64,000 nt of DNA from DYKG01 sp964596185 (GTDB lineage: Bacteria > Muiribacteriota > Ozemobacteria > Ozemobacterales > Ozemobacteraceae). The stretch spans positions 58,298 through 122,297 of the forward strand of contig CAZQUE010000004.1 of the NCBI GenBank assembly GCA_964596185.1, given 5' to 3'. Shown piece after piece: positions 25,262 to 34,807 of this stretch (position 1 is the stretch's first letter; each line of letters begins with the position of its first letter). Made by a program: the position numbers and the translations under genes. A model generated the notes under the pieces. The model was given only the letters and a program-made list of their open reading frames with translations, had not been told where the DNA came from and ran no database searches.

Positions 25262-27337
25262 CTACCTATTCTTAAATTTTTCAAAAATCTCCATTGCCTT
25301 TTCTTTAACCTGCAAATGGCTTTGAGATCCAAGAGAGCTTAGATCGACCAGATTGGCCAATTCCTTCAACAAATTTTCTTTATCCGAGGCAAACACCCCT
25401 AACTTCAACAATCGGTTATGGAATTCAGTCGGGGTCTCCCAACCATTTCTTCTTACTTCCAATGTTTCTGTCCAGTCCTGATACCAGTCCGGCATCCATG
25501 ACGCAGCTCTAAGCCTTCGCTGAAAACGTTTATAGCTAAAAAAAGCAAAAATCAAAAGCAAAAAAACAGCAATTAAATGGTTTTTAAAATTTCTGATCAA
25601 GGCAGACAGATTTTCTTCCACCGCCCTTGAAATTTTTTTAAATCCGATCATCTGGGTATTCTGATCAAAATTGTAAACGTAGTTGAACCAATGCCCCTCG
25701 TAGATTTCCCAAAGATAAACGAAGAGTATTTCAAGCTCTGTATCAGGCTCGTCAATCTCTCCGGGAGGGCTTGGATCGAAAGGAACCCATCCTGATTTTG
25801 GAAAAAAGACCTCTACCCAGGTGTGGGCATGCCTTTGCCTGATTGTAAAAAAGCCGCCCATGTCATTCCATTCACCCATTGAATAACCGTTGACCGGCCG
25901 GGCTGGGATTCGCATGGCGCGCAACAACAAAGTCATAGCCGAAGCAAAATGTTCACAGCTTCCGGCTTTTGAATTAAAAAGGAAATGCGCGGTAGGGTCT
26001 CCGCTTACCGGTTTGTCTTCATACAAAGAATAAGTACAATTCTTTTGTAAATATGAAATAGTCGCGGTGATCCGCTGATTAATCGTGTTAGATCCACTGG
26101 CAATCTTGTCGGCAAGGTCTTGAATTCGCGCATCTATACCGATTTTGGAAAGATACATTCGCATATGACCTTGCAAATCCAGCTCCTCGACCGAAGAATC
26201 CAGAACTTCGATTGGATCGATCAAAAGACGACACAAATAAATCCGCCTTCCCGATGTTTTACCCAGAAAATACATTGAATAATCATTTTCGACGGCAATG
26301 AATGGGGAATCTAATTCAACGATTGCAGTTTGATCTGGGACAAAAATAACTGGCGGATCAGTGTTTTCGAGGATAACTTCAATCTGATGAAGTTTCTTCT
26401 TGGCCGGCAGTTTTTCAATCAGGACAAACTGGCCATGGGTCTTGCGCAAATCGACGAAGTAGCGGCGAGACTGGGCACGATACCATCTTCCAGCCGCATA
26501 GTTTGGAAAAGTTGTTCCGCGAAGAAGTTTTGAGCGCATCCTTCTGAAAACAGAAGACGATACCATATTTCCCTCGGCTGGGCGAATGCGCATCACAACC
26601 GTTGGATTGTCTTCGAGCAATCCTCCTTCACCAAGCCTCAATGAGTCATCAAATCCTGTCAAACGACGTTTACTGGTCTCAGAAGCTAGTCCGTATGCAT
26701 CTGAGCGTGGAACCAGATAAAAAAGAGATATCCAGACCACTAGATAGGCAATCATTATTACCAGGTACTTCCATGGCTTTGCGACGAATCCTGTTTTCAA
26801 AAAACTTTTTGAACCGTCATCCCCAGCCAGGCTTTGATGCCATAAAAAGGAAATTTCCCCCAATGTTAAAGAAGTTATGATCAGGTATGGAAACAGGCTC
26901 AACGGGAACAGGAAATTAACATTCATGGCAGCCACTACCAGAACAAGCATTAAAGACAAAACGATGGCCCCGGCAACGGTCCTTGCTTTGTCTGCAACCT
27001 GCAACTGCAAAAACAGGATAAGACAGGTAAACTCAACCAGGGCAACTACTCCAGTAATCTGATTGTTATATGAATAAAGCGAATAGAACATAACAGCCAA
27101 GCTTAACATTTGCACAAAAGCGGGCCTTCTAAGCAAGCCGCGGCCAAGAAAAAGCATTAAAAGTAGCGGAACCGACAGGAAGCTTGTCAAACCACGCAAA
27201 TATCCGGTTGTATAAACGGCGATGAATGAAAAAGTCGACATCAGCACCAGAAGTCGAAAAAGCCTTGGAGTCACTTTGAAAGCTTCTTTCTGCCAGACCG
27301 AAGAATCAAATCTGCTTCCGATTATCTGTCTGCTCAT
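25262..27337 (-). CDS. TgpA-type membrane transglutaminase-like protein
   Basis: Related to TgpA of Pseudomonas (DUF3488 plus transglutaminase core plus DUF4129-like tail). The 691 residues start with a set of about six transmembrane helices (25-210). An extracytoplasmic transglutaminase-like domain follows with the Cys-His-Asp triad Cys461 (GSCEHFASAM), His505 (HAHTWVEVFF) and Asp521 (WVPFDPSP). One more transmembrane helix (about 590-610) leads to a cytoplasmic tail. The gene shares an ATGA overlap with the DUF58 gene and ends six bases before the first cyclase. The moxR-DUF58-tgpA trio is widespread; its substrate is not settled. Confidence 0.9.
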   Translation of the reverse strand: MSRQIIGSRFDSSVWQKEAFKVTPRLFRLLVLMSTFSFIAVYTTGYLRGLTSFLSVPLLLMLFLGRGLLRRPAFVQMLSLAVMFYSLYSYNNQITGVVALVEFTCLILFLQLQVADKARTVAGAIVLSLMLVLVVAAMNVNFLFPLSLFPYLIITSLTLGEISFLWHQSLAGDDGSKSFLKTGFVAKPWKYLVIMIAYLVVWISLFYLVPRSDAYGLASETSKRRLTGFDDSLRLGEGGLLEDNPTVVMRIRPAEGNMVSSSVFRRMRSKLLRGTTFPNYAAGRWYRAQSRRYFVDLRKTHGQFVLIEKLPAKKKLHQIEVILENTDPPVIFVPDQTAIVELDSPFIAVENDYSMYFLGKTSGRRIYLCRLLIDPIEVLDSSVEELDLQGHMRMYLSKIGIDARIQDLADKIASGSNTINQRITATISYLQKNCTYSLYEDKPVSGDPTAHFLFNSKAGSCEHFASAMTLLLRAMRIPARPVNGYSMGEWNDMGGFFTIRQRHAHTWVEVFFPKSGWVPFDPSPPGEIDEPDTELEILFVYLWEIYEGHWFNYVYNFDQNTQMIGFKKISRAVEENLSALIRNFKNHLIAVFLLLIFAFFSYKRFQRRLRAASWMPDWYQDWTETLEVRRNGWETPTEFHNRLLKLGVFASDKENLLKELANLVDLSSLGSQSHLQVKEKAMEIFEKFKNR

Positions 27338-28278
27338 AAAGCCTCTTTCATAAATTCGGCAAACCTTATGCCGCGAAACTCACCAGCTGGCGGCGGAATT
27401 TGCTTTGCAGATTCTATTTCTGCCAACCACCTCACCAGATCAGAGTAATTATCTGAAACGGTTAACCAACCGTATTGTCTATTCCTTTGCTGTCCCCAAA
27501 CAAAGGCGCTACTGCCAGCGTTTTTCATCCGGTATATCACGCCCATAACAATCGAAAGACAATCTTCAAAAAGCTGTCCTTCCAGTCCGCTAAAATCAAA
27601 AAAAAGCTTCTCTGGCAATCCGAAATTAATGGCACGAGTTAGAACCCACTCTTCATTTGATCTGGCAGAAATAGTCCAGTTAATCAAAGAAGCGTCTTCA
27701 CCCGGTTCATAATGCTTCTGCATCCAATATTCGCCCTCTTTGCCCGCCTGGTATTTCTGAATTGCCCCCCCGATTTCCTGATCGATTAGCTCAGGGATAT
27801 TTGCAGCGGGAAATGGCCCGACAAAAATTTCCTGTTCTGGAACAAGCATTGAAACCAGACACAGGCTGAATGGATAAAAAGAAAAAACCTGAAACTCCTT
27901 TAATTGATAAATGCCCCTGGCACTGCATTTAACTGTCGCCTTAAGCATAATGCTGTCACCGGCAGGCAAAATGTTGCAAAAATCGCGCTCAAAGGCAAGA
28001 GAGAAATGGTCAGTATCACGCATCTCTTTTAAGTAGCATTTTACGACAATTTCATCTCCTGCAATTGGAGCTTCTGAAATCTCGACATCCAATGCTATTC
28101 CTGAAAGATTCGCGTAAGCAATCCATGAAAAAAAAGCTATTGCCGCAATAAAGCAGCTGCTCATCAAAAAAAGAAGGTTATTTCCAGTGTTCTGGGCAGA
28201 AAAAAACAGAAAAACCGCTAAAAAAAGCGTCATTTTTCCAAAACTGGTGAATCTGACTTTTTTCTTAGGGCTAATCAA
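27334..28278 (-). CDS. DUF58 domain membrane protein
   Basis: A 314-residue protein with two N-terminal transmembrane helices (about 14-58), a beta-rich region and the DUF58 motif at about 188-206 (KHYEPGEDASLINWTISAR). DUF58 proteins are vWA-related and are almost always encoded next to a MoxR ATPase, as here. It starts at TTG, overlapping the moxR stop by eight bases, and overlaps tgpA by four. It probably links the MoxR ATPase to membrane or periplasmic partners; the exact role is unknown. Confidence 0.88.
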   Translation of the reverse strand: MISPKKKVRFTSFGKMTLFLAVFLFFSAQNTGNNLLFLMSSCFIAAIAFFSWIAYANLSGIALDVEISEAPIAGDEIVVKCYLKEMRDTDHFSLAFERDFCNILPAGDSIMLKATVKCSARGIYQLKEFQVFSFYPFSLCLVSMLVPEQEIFVGPFPAANIPELIDQEIGGAIQKYQAGKEGEYWMQKHYEPGEDASLINWTISARSNEEWVLTRAINFGLPEKLFFDFSGLEGQLFEDCLSIVMGVIYRMKNAGSSAFVWGQQRNRQYGWLTVSDNYSDLVRWLAEIESAKQIPPPAGEFRGIRFAEFMKEAL

Positions 28279-29215
28279 CGTCTACCTTCTGAAGAATTTC
28301 ATGGCGCAGCCATGAAACCGGCGCACCTTCACTGGAAAAGCTTGTAGCTCCCTTGAGACCCGTGCGGTGACACCAGACAACCGGCGAAAGTTCTTTGACC
28401 AAATCGATATTCACATGGTTTTGGCCACGTAAAAAGGCGGTTGCCTGAGCAACCCGAACCAGGCCGATACTACCTCTCGGGCTCACTGGCAAATCGACTT
28501 CGGGATGATTGCGCAATGCTCCGGTTAGCCTGGTTATATAGGCAAAAACATGGTCGGGAACCTCAATCTCGCGAACCATCTTCTGGCAGTCGGCGATTTC
28601 GTCTAAAGTCAACAAGGTTTCGACTTTGTTTTCAGGTTGAACCATACAATTGTTTTTCAGAATTTCAACTTCAGATGGAGCGTCGGGATAACCCAGGGTT
28701 AGGCGCATAAGAAACCTGTCGCGCTGTGATTCGGGCAAAGGATAAGTTCCATGAAATCCTCGCGGATTCTGGGTCGCGATAACCATAAATGGTCTTTCAA
28801 GCTCAAAATGCTGTTTATCTACGCTCACCGAGTATTCATTCATTCCCTGCAACAGGGCGCTTTGAGTTTTTGGCGGCGCACGATTGAGTTCGTCTGCAAG
28901 AATTACATTAGCAAAAATCGGACCTTTAACAAACTCGAATTCCTCATTGCTGCGCCGATAAATTCTTGTACCGATAATATCAGAAGGTAGAAGATCGGCA
29001 GTGAATTGGATTCGGCTGAAAGTTCCGCCTATGGCTTGAGCCAAAGCAGAAGCCAGCGTAGTTTTTCCGACACCGGGAAGGTCTTCCAGCAAAAGATGTC
29101 CGTCTGCCAGCAGACAAGCCAGGGTTTTTTCGATCTGGTCAGCTTTACCGATAATTACTTGATTTAAATTTCTCTGAAGCTGATCAAGCAATTCAATTAC
29201 TTTTTCTTTTTCCAT
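28271..29215 (-). CDS. MoxR-family AAA+ ATPase
   Basis: A cytoplasmic chaperone-like ATPase of 314 residues. It has Walker A GVGKTT in LEDLPGVGKTTLASALA, Walker B VILADELNRAPPKTQSALL, sensor 1 VIATQNP and the VSPRGSIGLVRVAQATAFL segment typical of the MRP/MoxR subgroup. MoxR ATPases are thought to assemble or activate partner complexes, often with vWA or DUF58 proteins. It is the first gene of a five-gene operon ending with the two cyclase homologues. GGTGA lies upstream of the ATG. Confidence 0.93.
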   Translation of the reverse strand: MEKEKVIELLDQLQRNLNQVIIGKADQIEKTLACLLADGHLLLEDLPGVGKTTLASALAQAIGGTFSRIQFTADLLPSDIIGTRIYRRSNEEFEFVKGPIFANVILADELNRAPPKTQSALLQGMNEYSVSVDKQHFELERPFMVIATQNPRGFHGTYPLPESQRDRFLMRLTLGYPDAPSEVEILKNNCMVQPENKVETLLTLDEIADCQKMVREIEVPDHVFAYITRLTGALRNHPEVDLPVSPRGSIGLVRVAQATAFLRGQNHVNIDLVKELSPVVWCHRTGLKGATSFSSEGAPVSWLRHEILQKVDVD

Positions 29216-29360
29216 TTTTCACCAATTCTGAGACTATCTTCAAATTTTCCTTTAAATTTGCCAGGAAAATATCACAAAATCACATTTCAAATAGTGCAAA
29301 TTTTCAAAATTATGCTAACATACTTGCATATAAAATCTCTACATTGCAAGGAATGAATGA

Positions 29361-30794
29361 ATGGTAAAAAATAACAAAAAGAATGATTCCGGCTTCCAGA
29401 TTCCCAACGCCTGGGATTGCCTTCCAAGCAAAGAAAACAAACTTCTTGAAGAAAGATCTCAGCGTTATATGCAGTATCTTAGCACCTGCAAAACAGAACG
29501 CGAATCAATCGCCTATATTGAAGAAATCGCCAAAAAAGCCGGCTTCAAAGAACTGCCGCCATTCGGCTCTGGCAAAAAGCTCAAGCCAGGCAGTCGGGTC
29601 TATTTCATTAACAAAAACCGGGCCATGGGTTTGGCCATTGTCGGCAAAAAACCAGCCAGCAAGGGTTTTCGACTGATTGCCGCGCATCACGATGTGCCAC
29701 GCATAGATATCAAGGCTATGCCTTTATATGAAAAACATGGCCTCGCGCTACTCAAGACCCATTATTACGGCGGGGTAAAAAAATTCCAATGGGCAACTAT
29801 CCCACTCGCACTGCACGGCTTTGCAATCACCAGGGCCGGCAAAAAAGTCAGCTTTAAAATTGGCGAAAAGCCAACCGACCCGATTTTCACCATTACCGAT
29901 ATTGCCATCCACCTTAGCAGAAAATTACAGGATGAAAGAAAAGCTAATGTGGCCATTCAGGGCGAAGAGCTTAATGTTCTGGTAGGCCATAAGCCAATTT
30001 CCGGAAAAAAAGATGATAAAGATGCGCAAAATCGCGTTAAAAAAATGGTTCTCGAACATCTGAAATCAGAGCTTGGCCTGGAAGAAGAAGACCTGGCCTG
30101 GGCTGAATTGCATGCCGTGCCGGCTTTCCCAGCCAGAGAAATCGGTTTTGACCGAGCCCTTATTGGTGGCTATGGCCATGATGACCGTGGCTGCACCTTC
30201 GCCGCCTACGAAGCTCTTGAAGGAATAAAAATTCCGGAGTACACCTCTGGCGTTCTAATGCTTGACAAAGAAGAAATAGGCTCATGTGGTGCCAATGGCG
30301 CCCAATCGATGATGGTGACCGATTTTCTCGGCATGCTTTGTGAAGCGACATCAGGCGAAAATTCATTTGCCGCAATTCGGGCGGCAATCGCTGAAACCAT
30401 GGTCATTTCAGCCGACACAAGTCCGCCTGTAGACCCAAGCTTTGAAAGCACCCACGATCCGTTAAATTCAGCCTTTCTCGGCAAGGGAGTCTGGATCAGC
30501 AAATATTCCGGTTCGGGCGGCAAGATGTTTAGTGGCGAGGCTGATGTAGAATTTATCAATTACATCAGACGCATGCTCAACAAAGAGAACATCCCCTATC
30601 AGTTCGGCGAAATGGGTAAAGTCGATGAAGGCGGCGGCGGAACCGTGGCATTTCTGCTTTCCAATCTAAACATGCACGTTTTAGACGTTTGCCTGCCGAC
30701 CCTCAGCCTGCACTCTCCTTTCGAGGTCATTTCCAAGGTCGATTACCATTATTCGGTAACCGCTTACAAAGCCTTCATGGAAAAAGCCTACTGA
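29361..30794 (+). CDS. M18 family aminopeptidase
   Basis: A zinc aminopeptidase that removes N-terminal residues, often acidic ones, from peptides in the cytoplasm. The metal-binding motifs are in place: IAAHHDVPRID (about 106-116), GYGHDDRGCT, the catalytic DKEEIGSCGANGAQS, SADTSPPVDP and the C-terminal LSLHSPFEV His site. At 477 residues it has normal M18 length. The gene stands alone on the plus strand, divergent from moxR, and is followed by a strong terminator. The product resembles aspartyl aminopeptidase, but true specificity cannot be read. Confidence 0.92.
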   Translation: MVKNNKKNDSGFQIPNAWDCLPSKENKLLEERSQRYMQYLSTCKTERESIAYIEEIAKKAGFKELPPFGSGKKLKPGSRVYFINKNRAMGLAIVGKKPASKGFRLIAAHHDVPRIDIKAMPLYEKHGLALLKTHYYGGVKKFQWATIPLALHGFAITRAGKKVSFKIGEKPTDPIFTITDIAIHLSRKLQDERKANVAIQGEELNVLVGHKPISGKKDDKDAQNRVKKMVLEHLKSELGLEEEDLAWAELHAVPAFPAREIGFDRALIGGYGHDDRGCTFAAYEALEGIKIPEYTSGVLMLDKEEIGSCGANGAQSMMVTDFLGMLCEATSGENSFAAIRAAIAETMVISADTSPPVDPSFESTHDPLNSAFLGKGVWISKYSGSGGKMFSGEADVEFINYIRRMLNKENIPYQFGEMGKVDEGGGGTVAFLLSNLNMHVLDVCLPTLSLHSPFEVISKVDYHYSVTAYKAFMEKAY

Positions 30795-30815
30795 CAATAT
30801 ACCTGAAATGTTTCA

Positions 30816-30849
30816 AGAATGCCCTGGTTCAGCCGGGGCATTCTTTTTG
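30816..30849 (+). terminator. Rho-independent terminator after the aminopeptidase
   Basis: A perfect 9-bp stem, AGAATGCCC (30816-30824) with GGGCATTCT (30836-30844), followed by TTTTT and placed 22 bases after the stop codon. Confidence 0.88.
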
Positions 30850-30880
30850 TCGCACGACAGCATGGTTTTCCGCATATTTT

Positions 30881-30909
30881 TTCATCCGGTATGCAAGATA
30901 TGTTATGAT
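30881..30909 (+). promoter_or_regulatory. Extended -10 promoter for holA
   Basis: TATGAT (30904-30909) preceded by TGT, an extended -10 element, with a weak -35 (TTCATC, 30881-30886) 17 bases upstream. It is about 60 bases before the holA ATG. Confidence 0.45.
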
Positions 30910-30967
30910 ACCCCGTGAAAAAACTTTTTAACCGGCGAAAACCAAGCCGACCGAACAGGAACCCTGC

Positions 30968-32104
30968 ATGGATATAGCAGCTCTAGAAAGTCTTATCAAG
31001 GCTCAGAAAGAACCCAAACCAGTCCTGATTTTCGCTGGTCCAGAAGATTTCCTCAAAGAGCGAATGACTCAGAAAATGGTTAATAGCCTTATTCCACAAG
31101 AAGACCGGAGCGAAAATTTCCTGCGCTTTGATTGTAGTGGCAAAGACGCGTCCCAAGCAGGAAATCATCTTTACAGCTTTTGCTTCAATTCCAGCCCACG
31201 AATTTTCCTTTTAAACGGTTTCAGCAATCTTAATGCCGCTCCAAGAAAAGAATTTCTGAAAACCATTTCACAAAACGGTATTCCATTAAACAGCATTCTT
31301 GTTTTTTCGGTTAACGACGCAAAAACCGCCACAGAAATCACCAGTGCCTTCAAACAACAGTGTGAAAAGATCGATTTCTGGCGACCATTTGAGAATCAAC
31401 TCCCGAACTGGGTTAAAAAAGAGGCCGCGGAGCTTGGCGGCAAAATAAACAACGATGCGGCAGAACTATTAATCGAACTTACCGGTTCAAGTCTGGCGGT
31501 CCTTTTCCAGGAACTGAACAAGTTGATAATTGCTGCTGCGGGCAAAGTCATCGGTGTCGATCAGGTCAAAACTTCTGTTCGCTATCTGAATCAGGACGGC
31601 ATTTTTGATTTTCTCAACAATTTTGGCAATCGCCGCAGCAAGGAAGCCTTAAGAGCTCTTGAAATAATGATCAACAGTGGCGAAGCACCTCAAAAAATCT
31701 GGTTTATGCTTTGTCGTCAACTGCGAGATTTTCGCCTGCTTCATGATTTGAGTTCTGACCGCCCGGATTTATATTCAGAGATTATTGAAATTTTACGCAA
31801 TTACGGCCGCATTGCCGACAAGACAGATTTCAAAGCCAACCAGGAGAAAAAAAGCCTTAGCAGTCGGCTGCAAAAAATCGCCGAAACTTTTCCGCCATAC
31901 CTTGCAGAAGTAATCGCCATAGGAAATTCTGCCAAAAACAGGAATCTTTACATGGCTATGAACTTTAACAGGTCTGAGCTGGTCAAAGCCTGGCCCATGC
32001 TTATTAAAACCGATCTATTGCTAAAATCCGGGGTTCCAGACGCGACAACAGCCTTGCAGACCTTTACTTTGCGCTTTCTCTCCGGAGATTTACAATCAGC
32101 CTAA
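30968..32104 (+). CDS. holA: DNA polymerase III subunit delta
   Basis: Clamp-loader subunit that opens the beta sliding clamp. The 378-residue protein has the HolA N-terminal pattern (KPVLIFAGPEDFLKERM) and the middle segments (LPNWVKKEAAELGGKINNDAA, ELTGSSLAVLFQELNKL). Like delta in general it lacks a working Walker A motif. It lies next to convergent rpsT, a holA-rpsT neighbourhood found in many bacteria, which supports the call. Confidence 0.9.
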   Translation: MDIAALESLIKAQKEPKPVLIFAGPEDFLKERMTQKMVNSLIPQEDRSENFLRFDCSGKDASQAGNHLYSFCFNSSPRIFLLNGFSNLNAAPRKEFLKTISQNGIPLNSILVFSVNDAKTATEITSAFKQQCEKIDFWRPFENQLPNWVKKEAAELGGKINNDAAELLIELTGSSLAVLFQELNKLIIAAAGKVIGVDQVKTSVRYLNQDGIFDFLNNFGNRRSKEALRALEIMINSGEAPQKIWFMLCRQLRDFRLLHDLSSDRPDLYSEIIEILRNYGRIADKTDFKANQEKKSLSSRLQKIAETFPPYLAEVIAIGNSAKNRNLYMAMNFNRSELVKAWPMLIKTDLLLKSGVPDATTALQTFTLRFLSGDLQSA

Positions 32105-32113
32105 AACCATAAA

Positions 32114-32140
32114 CCGGAGACACCTTCTCAGTATCTCCGG
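32114..32140. terminator. Possible weak hairpin between holA and rpsT
   Basis: Arms CCGGAGA (32114-32120) and TCTCCGG (32134-32140) with a 13-base loop in the convergent gap. There is no T run on either side, so terminator activity is doubtful. Confidence 0.3.
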
Positions 32141-32185
32141 GAAAATGGCTAATAAGCTAATTCAGTTAAGAATGCTTACAAAAAA

Positions 32186-32458
32186 TCAGGCGTTTTGAGC
32201 TCTATTCACAGCCTTCATCAGGCGGCTGATTTTTCGTGCGGCGGTTCTAGGATGAATGTACTTGTTAGAAGCTGCTTTAGCAATTTTTTTGACTGCTTCA
32301 ACAGTAATTTTGTTTACGGTTTCAGCAGGCTGTTTGCTTTCAGCTGCAGCGAGAGCTTTTTTCCGATAAGTCTTGAGTTCAGACTTTACTGACACGCGAA
32401 GTTCGTGCCGACGAACTGCTTTACGAGCATTTTTTGCTGCTGACAGAGTATTAGCCAT
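32186..32458 (-). CDS. rpsT: Ribosomal protein S20
   Basis: A 90-residue basic helical protein of the small ribosomal subunit, starting MANTLSAAKNARKAVRRHELR and containing KGxIHPRTAARKISRLMK-like sequence (here KYIHPRTAARKISRLMKAV). The ATG at 32458 gives the normal N terminus and has GGAAGGTG upstream; a start eight codons further up is not supported. It has its own promoter about 40 bases upstream. It is convergent with holA. Confidence 0.97.
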   Translation of the reverse strand: MANTLSAAKNARKAVRRHELRVSVKSELKTYRKKALAAAESKQPAETVNKITVEAVKKIAKAASNKYIHPRTAARKISRLMKAVNRAQNA

Positions 32459-32495
32459 GTTGTTCACCTTCCAATAATTCAAAGTATGGATTTTA

Positions 32496-32524
32496 AGTCT
32501 AGCATTTAACCGTTAAATTTTCAA
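32496..32524 (-). promoter_or_regulatory. Sigma-70-type promoter for rpsT
   Basis: On the minus strand TTGAAA (32524-32519), 17 bases, then TAGACT (32501-32496), about 40 bases upstream of the rpsT ATG. Confidence 0.65.
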
Positions 32525-32567
32525 GCACATTTTGTATTTTTTGTACACTTTAACAGAACCCATTCTT

Positions 32568-33590
32568 CTACCCTGGAAAGCTGTACCCCGCGAGCACGTA
32601 ATTTTCCTTGTCAAGATAGAAATAAACCACTTTTCCTTCTGGGGTAACGATCTTTGAACGAGGCAAATCAGGGGTAAGACAGGGCATGATGAGAATGTCT
32701 GTAAAATCTACTACTTTGCCCACCGAATTACACCGATAAATACGATCCCTGTAAATTGGTCCCTCTTCATGGCAGGCGATCAGGTTAAGATATATGTTTC
32801 CAGAGGCATCTTTGCCGATAATTTCAGCGCCGGCATATACTACCTTTTCATCTTCAATTTCGAGGGGAAACTCTTCAAGAGTGATTGTTTGCGCCGGAGA
32901 AGCAACCGTTCGCATAAGCAGTTTAACTTTTCTGTCTTCCATTGTCAGTCCCAGCAGGCGACTACCAACGCCCTCGAAAAGGCTCAACCCCTGCTCATAG
33001 GCATATTTTTCCTGCAAAGTTTCGTCGCTGCCGAAACGAAGAACAGAACCAAGCATTGGGGTATCAACCAACAGTCCGTTGTTGGACGCGGCTTCAATCG
33101 CTCTGGCATCCTGAAAACCCTCTATTTTACTCAATATTTTTCCAGAGGAGTCGATGCGGTATATATAACCCTCGATCGGACTGAGCAACCAGAAGCCTTT
33201 GTCTTTGGCAAAAGCGAAATCTCTGACGATCTGCCCCATGTTACCCAAAGAAATTGCATTTTTCAGTTTGCCATCCGCCCCAAATTGCTTCAGAGACTTA
33301 TTCGCTGAATCAAGAATCCAGGCATTACCGCTCTCATCAAAACGAAAGGCAAAAGGAACTCCTTCGGTATAAACTTCAGGGTCTTGTTCAGAACCGCCTA
33401 CCGAAGCTATTTCGCGGCCAAGGGGTATTTTGATCAGATCCTGATGCTTTAATGCGCCTAACATGCTTTTATGGTATTGCAAGGCATTTACCATAACAAT
33501 TTCATTATCTGCGGCAATTACCGAAACAAGGTTAAACAGGAAGATTGCCAGCAAAAAGAACCTAATTGAAACATTGTTTTTTATTTTCAT
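32568..33590 (-). CDS. Secreted protein with propeller-like repeats, function unknown
   Basis: A 340-residue protein with an N-terminal signal peptide (FFLLAIFLFNLVSVIAAD). The rest has repeated short beta-strand patterns such as GNAWILDSANKSLKQFGADGK, GFWLLSPIEGYIYRIDSSGK and GNIYLN, which resemble NHL or similar beta-propeller blades. It is probably periplasmic or surface-exposed. It lies 15 bases after the M23 peptidase gene and may be co-transcribed, suggesting an envelope role. GAAGGA precedes the ATG. I do not recognise a specific family. Confidence 0.65.
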   Translation of the reverse strand: MKIKNNVSIRFFLLAIFLFNLVSVIAADNEIVMVNALQYHKSMLGALKHQDLIKIPLGREIASVGGSEQDPEVYTEGVPFAFRFDESGNAWILDSANKSLKQFGADGKLKNAISLGNMGQIVRDFAFAKDKGFWLLSPIEGYIYRIDSSGKILSKIEGFQDARAIEAASNNGLLVDTPMLGSVLRFGSDETLQEKYAYEQGLSLFEGVGSRLLGLTMEDRKVKLLMRTVASPAQTITLEEFPLEIEDEKVVYAGAEIIGKDASGNIYLNLIACHEEGPIYRDRIYRCNSVGKVVDFTDILIMPCLTPDLPRSKIVTPEGKVVYFYLDKENYVLAGYSFPG

Positions 33591-33605
33591 TTTTCCTTCA
33601 CCATA

Positions 33606-34694
33606 TTATCGCGGCAGGGGAATTCCAGCTGAACGAGGGTTAACATACTGACCGTTCTTCTTCAAACCAAAATGAAGATGTGCGCCGGTTGTCCATTGCC
33701 CTGTGTTGTCCGAGCGTGCGATTTCTTGACCAGCAGAGACTTTTTGCCCTTTTTTCACCGAATAGCTCTTGAGGTGACAGTAGAAGGATTCATAACCATT
33801 TGCGTATTTCACCTTTATGTAGCGTCCACCCCCAGATTCGTAGCCAACCGCAGTTACAACCCCGTCTCCAAGGGCATTAAGACGCGTGCCGTTAGGAATC
33901 GGCAGGTCGATACCGTTGTGGAATTTTTTATACCCCAAAGTCGGGTGGATTCTGTATCCAAATTCACTGCTAACTCGACTGGGCATAGGCGAACAGGGCG
34001 CAGCAGTCAAGGCGCCACCGCTGGATTTATTGCCCGGATCAGTCTGCGGACTCTGGTTTCCATTCGATTGATTAACCGGGGTTGTTCCAGCTTTGCGATT
34101 GGAAGTATCCACATAGTTTTTGTGAATATATGCAGTTTGACCGTTGTAATCAATTTTATACCAGTCTCCATTTTCCCCGGTAATCTTTACTTTATTGCCA
34201 TCGTAAAGACTGCCGATAATTCTTCCCCAGGGACCGGTTCTTACATTCAGACTCGTGCCGACTCGGATCGTACCTTCAACAACTTTTTTATCATCCTTCT
34301 TTTCTTCTGCCTTATTTTCTCCAAGCTTTTCAGAGACCTTTTTAAGTCGCTCAGCAATCTCGGTCAATTTTTTCGACATCAGCTCGAGCTGTTTGATAAA
34401 TTCTCGATAATCACCTTTTTCATCGCCAAACTTATTGGGATCTTCAGCGAATTTTTTCAAAAGCCTGGAATAATTTTCATTGGCTTCCTGAAGTTTGGCA
34501 ATAGCTTTATCAAGATCGGCCTTGCTTATCGTTACCTCAGCAGTCTGCACAATCTTTTCATCAGCCTCGACCGAGCTACCGGAAGTTGCCTGTTCAATTT
34601 TTATCTCACCTTCTTCGAAAGGGTTGGTGGCAGCCATAAGCGCGCCATGATTGAACAGGATTCCAACCAGAAGCAAAATTTGCAATCGTTTCAT
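33606..34694 (-). CDS. SH3b-M23 peptidoglycan peptidase
   Basis: An exported cell-wall enzyme of 362 residues. A signal peptide (LQILLLVGILFNHGALMAA) is followed by a coiled-coil stretch (about 55-125), a bacterial SH3 domain (about 140-200, with LNVRTGPWGRIIG), a short Asn/Gln/Ser linker and a C-terminal M23 (LytM-like) domain (about 235-355). The zinc ligands are visible in HNGIDLP and HLHFG. It probably cleaves peptide cross-links in peptidoglycan. GGAGAA lies upstream of the ATG. The long coiled coil resembles EnvC/NlpD-type activators, but the ligands here look intact. Confidence 0.9.
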   Translation of the reverse strand: MKRLQILLLVGILFNHGALMAATNPFEEGEIKIEQATSGSSVEADEKIVQTAEVTISKADLDKAIAKLQEANENYSRLLKKFAEDPNKFGDEKGDYREFIKQLELMSKKLTEIAERLKKVSEKLGENKAEEKKDDKKVVEGTIRVGTSLNVRTGPWGRIIGSLYDGNKVKITGENGDWYKIDYNGQTAYIHKNYVDTSNRKAGTTPVNQSNGNQSPQTDPGNKSSGGALTAAPCSPMPSRVSSEFGYRIHPTLGYKKFHNGIDLPIPNGTRLNALGDGVVTAVGYESGGGRYIKVKYANGYESFYCHLKSYSVKKGQKVSAGQEIARSDNTGQWTTGAHLHFGLKKNGQYVNPRSAGIPLPR

Positions 34695-34807
34695 GATTTT
34701 CTCCTGAATGAAGATTTCTTTATTTTATATTACTCGCTCAGCAAAAAAAAGTTTTCATTCATAATTAAAGCAAAGAGTTCTGCGATAAACCAGACCCAAA
34801 GTGAATA

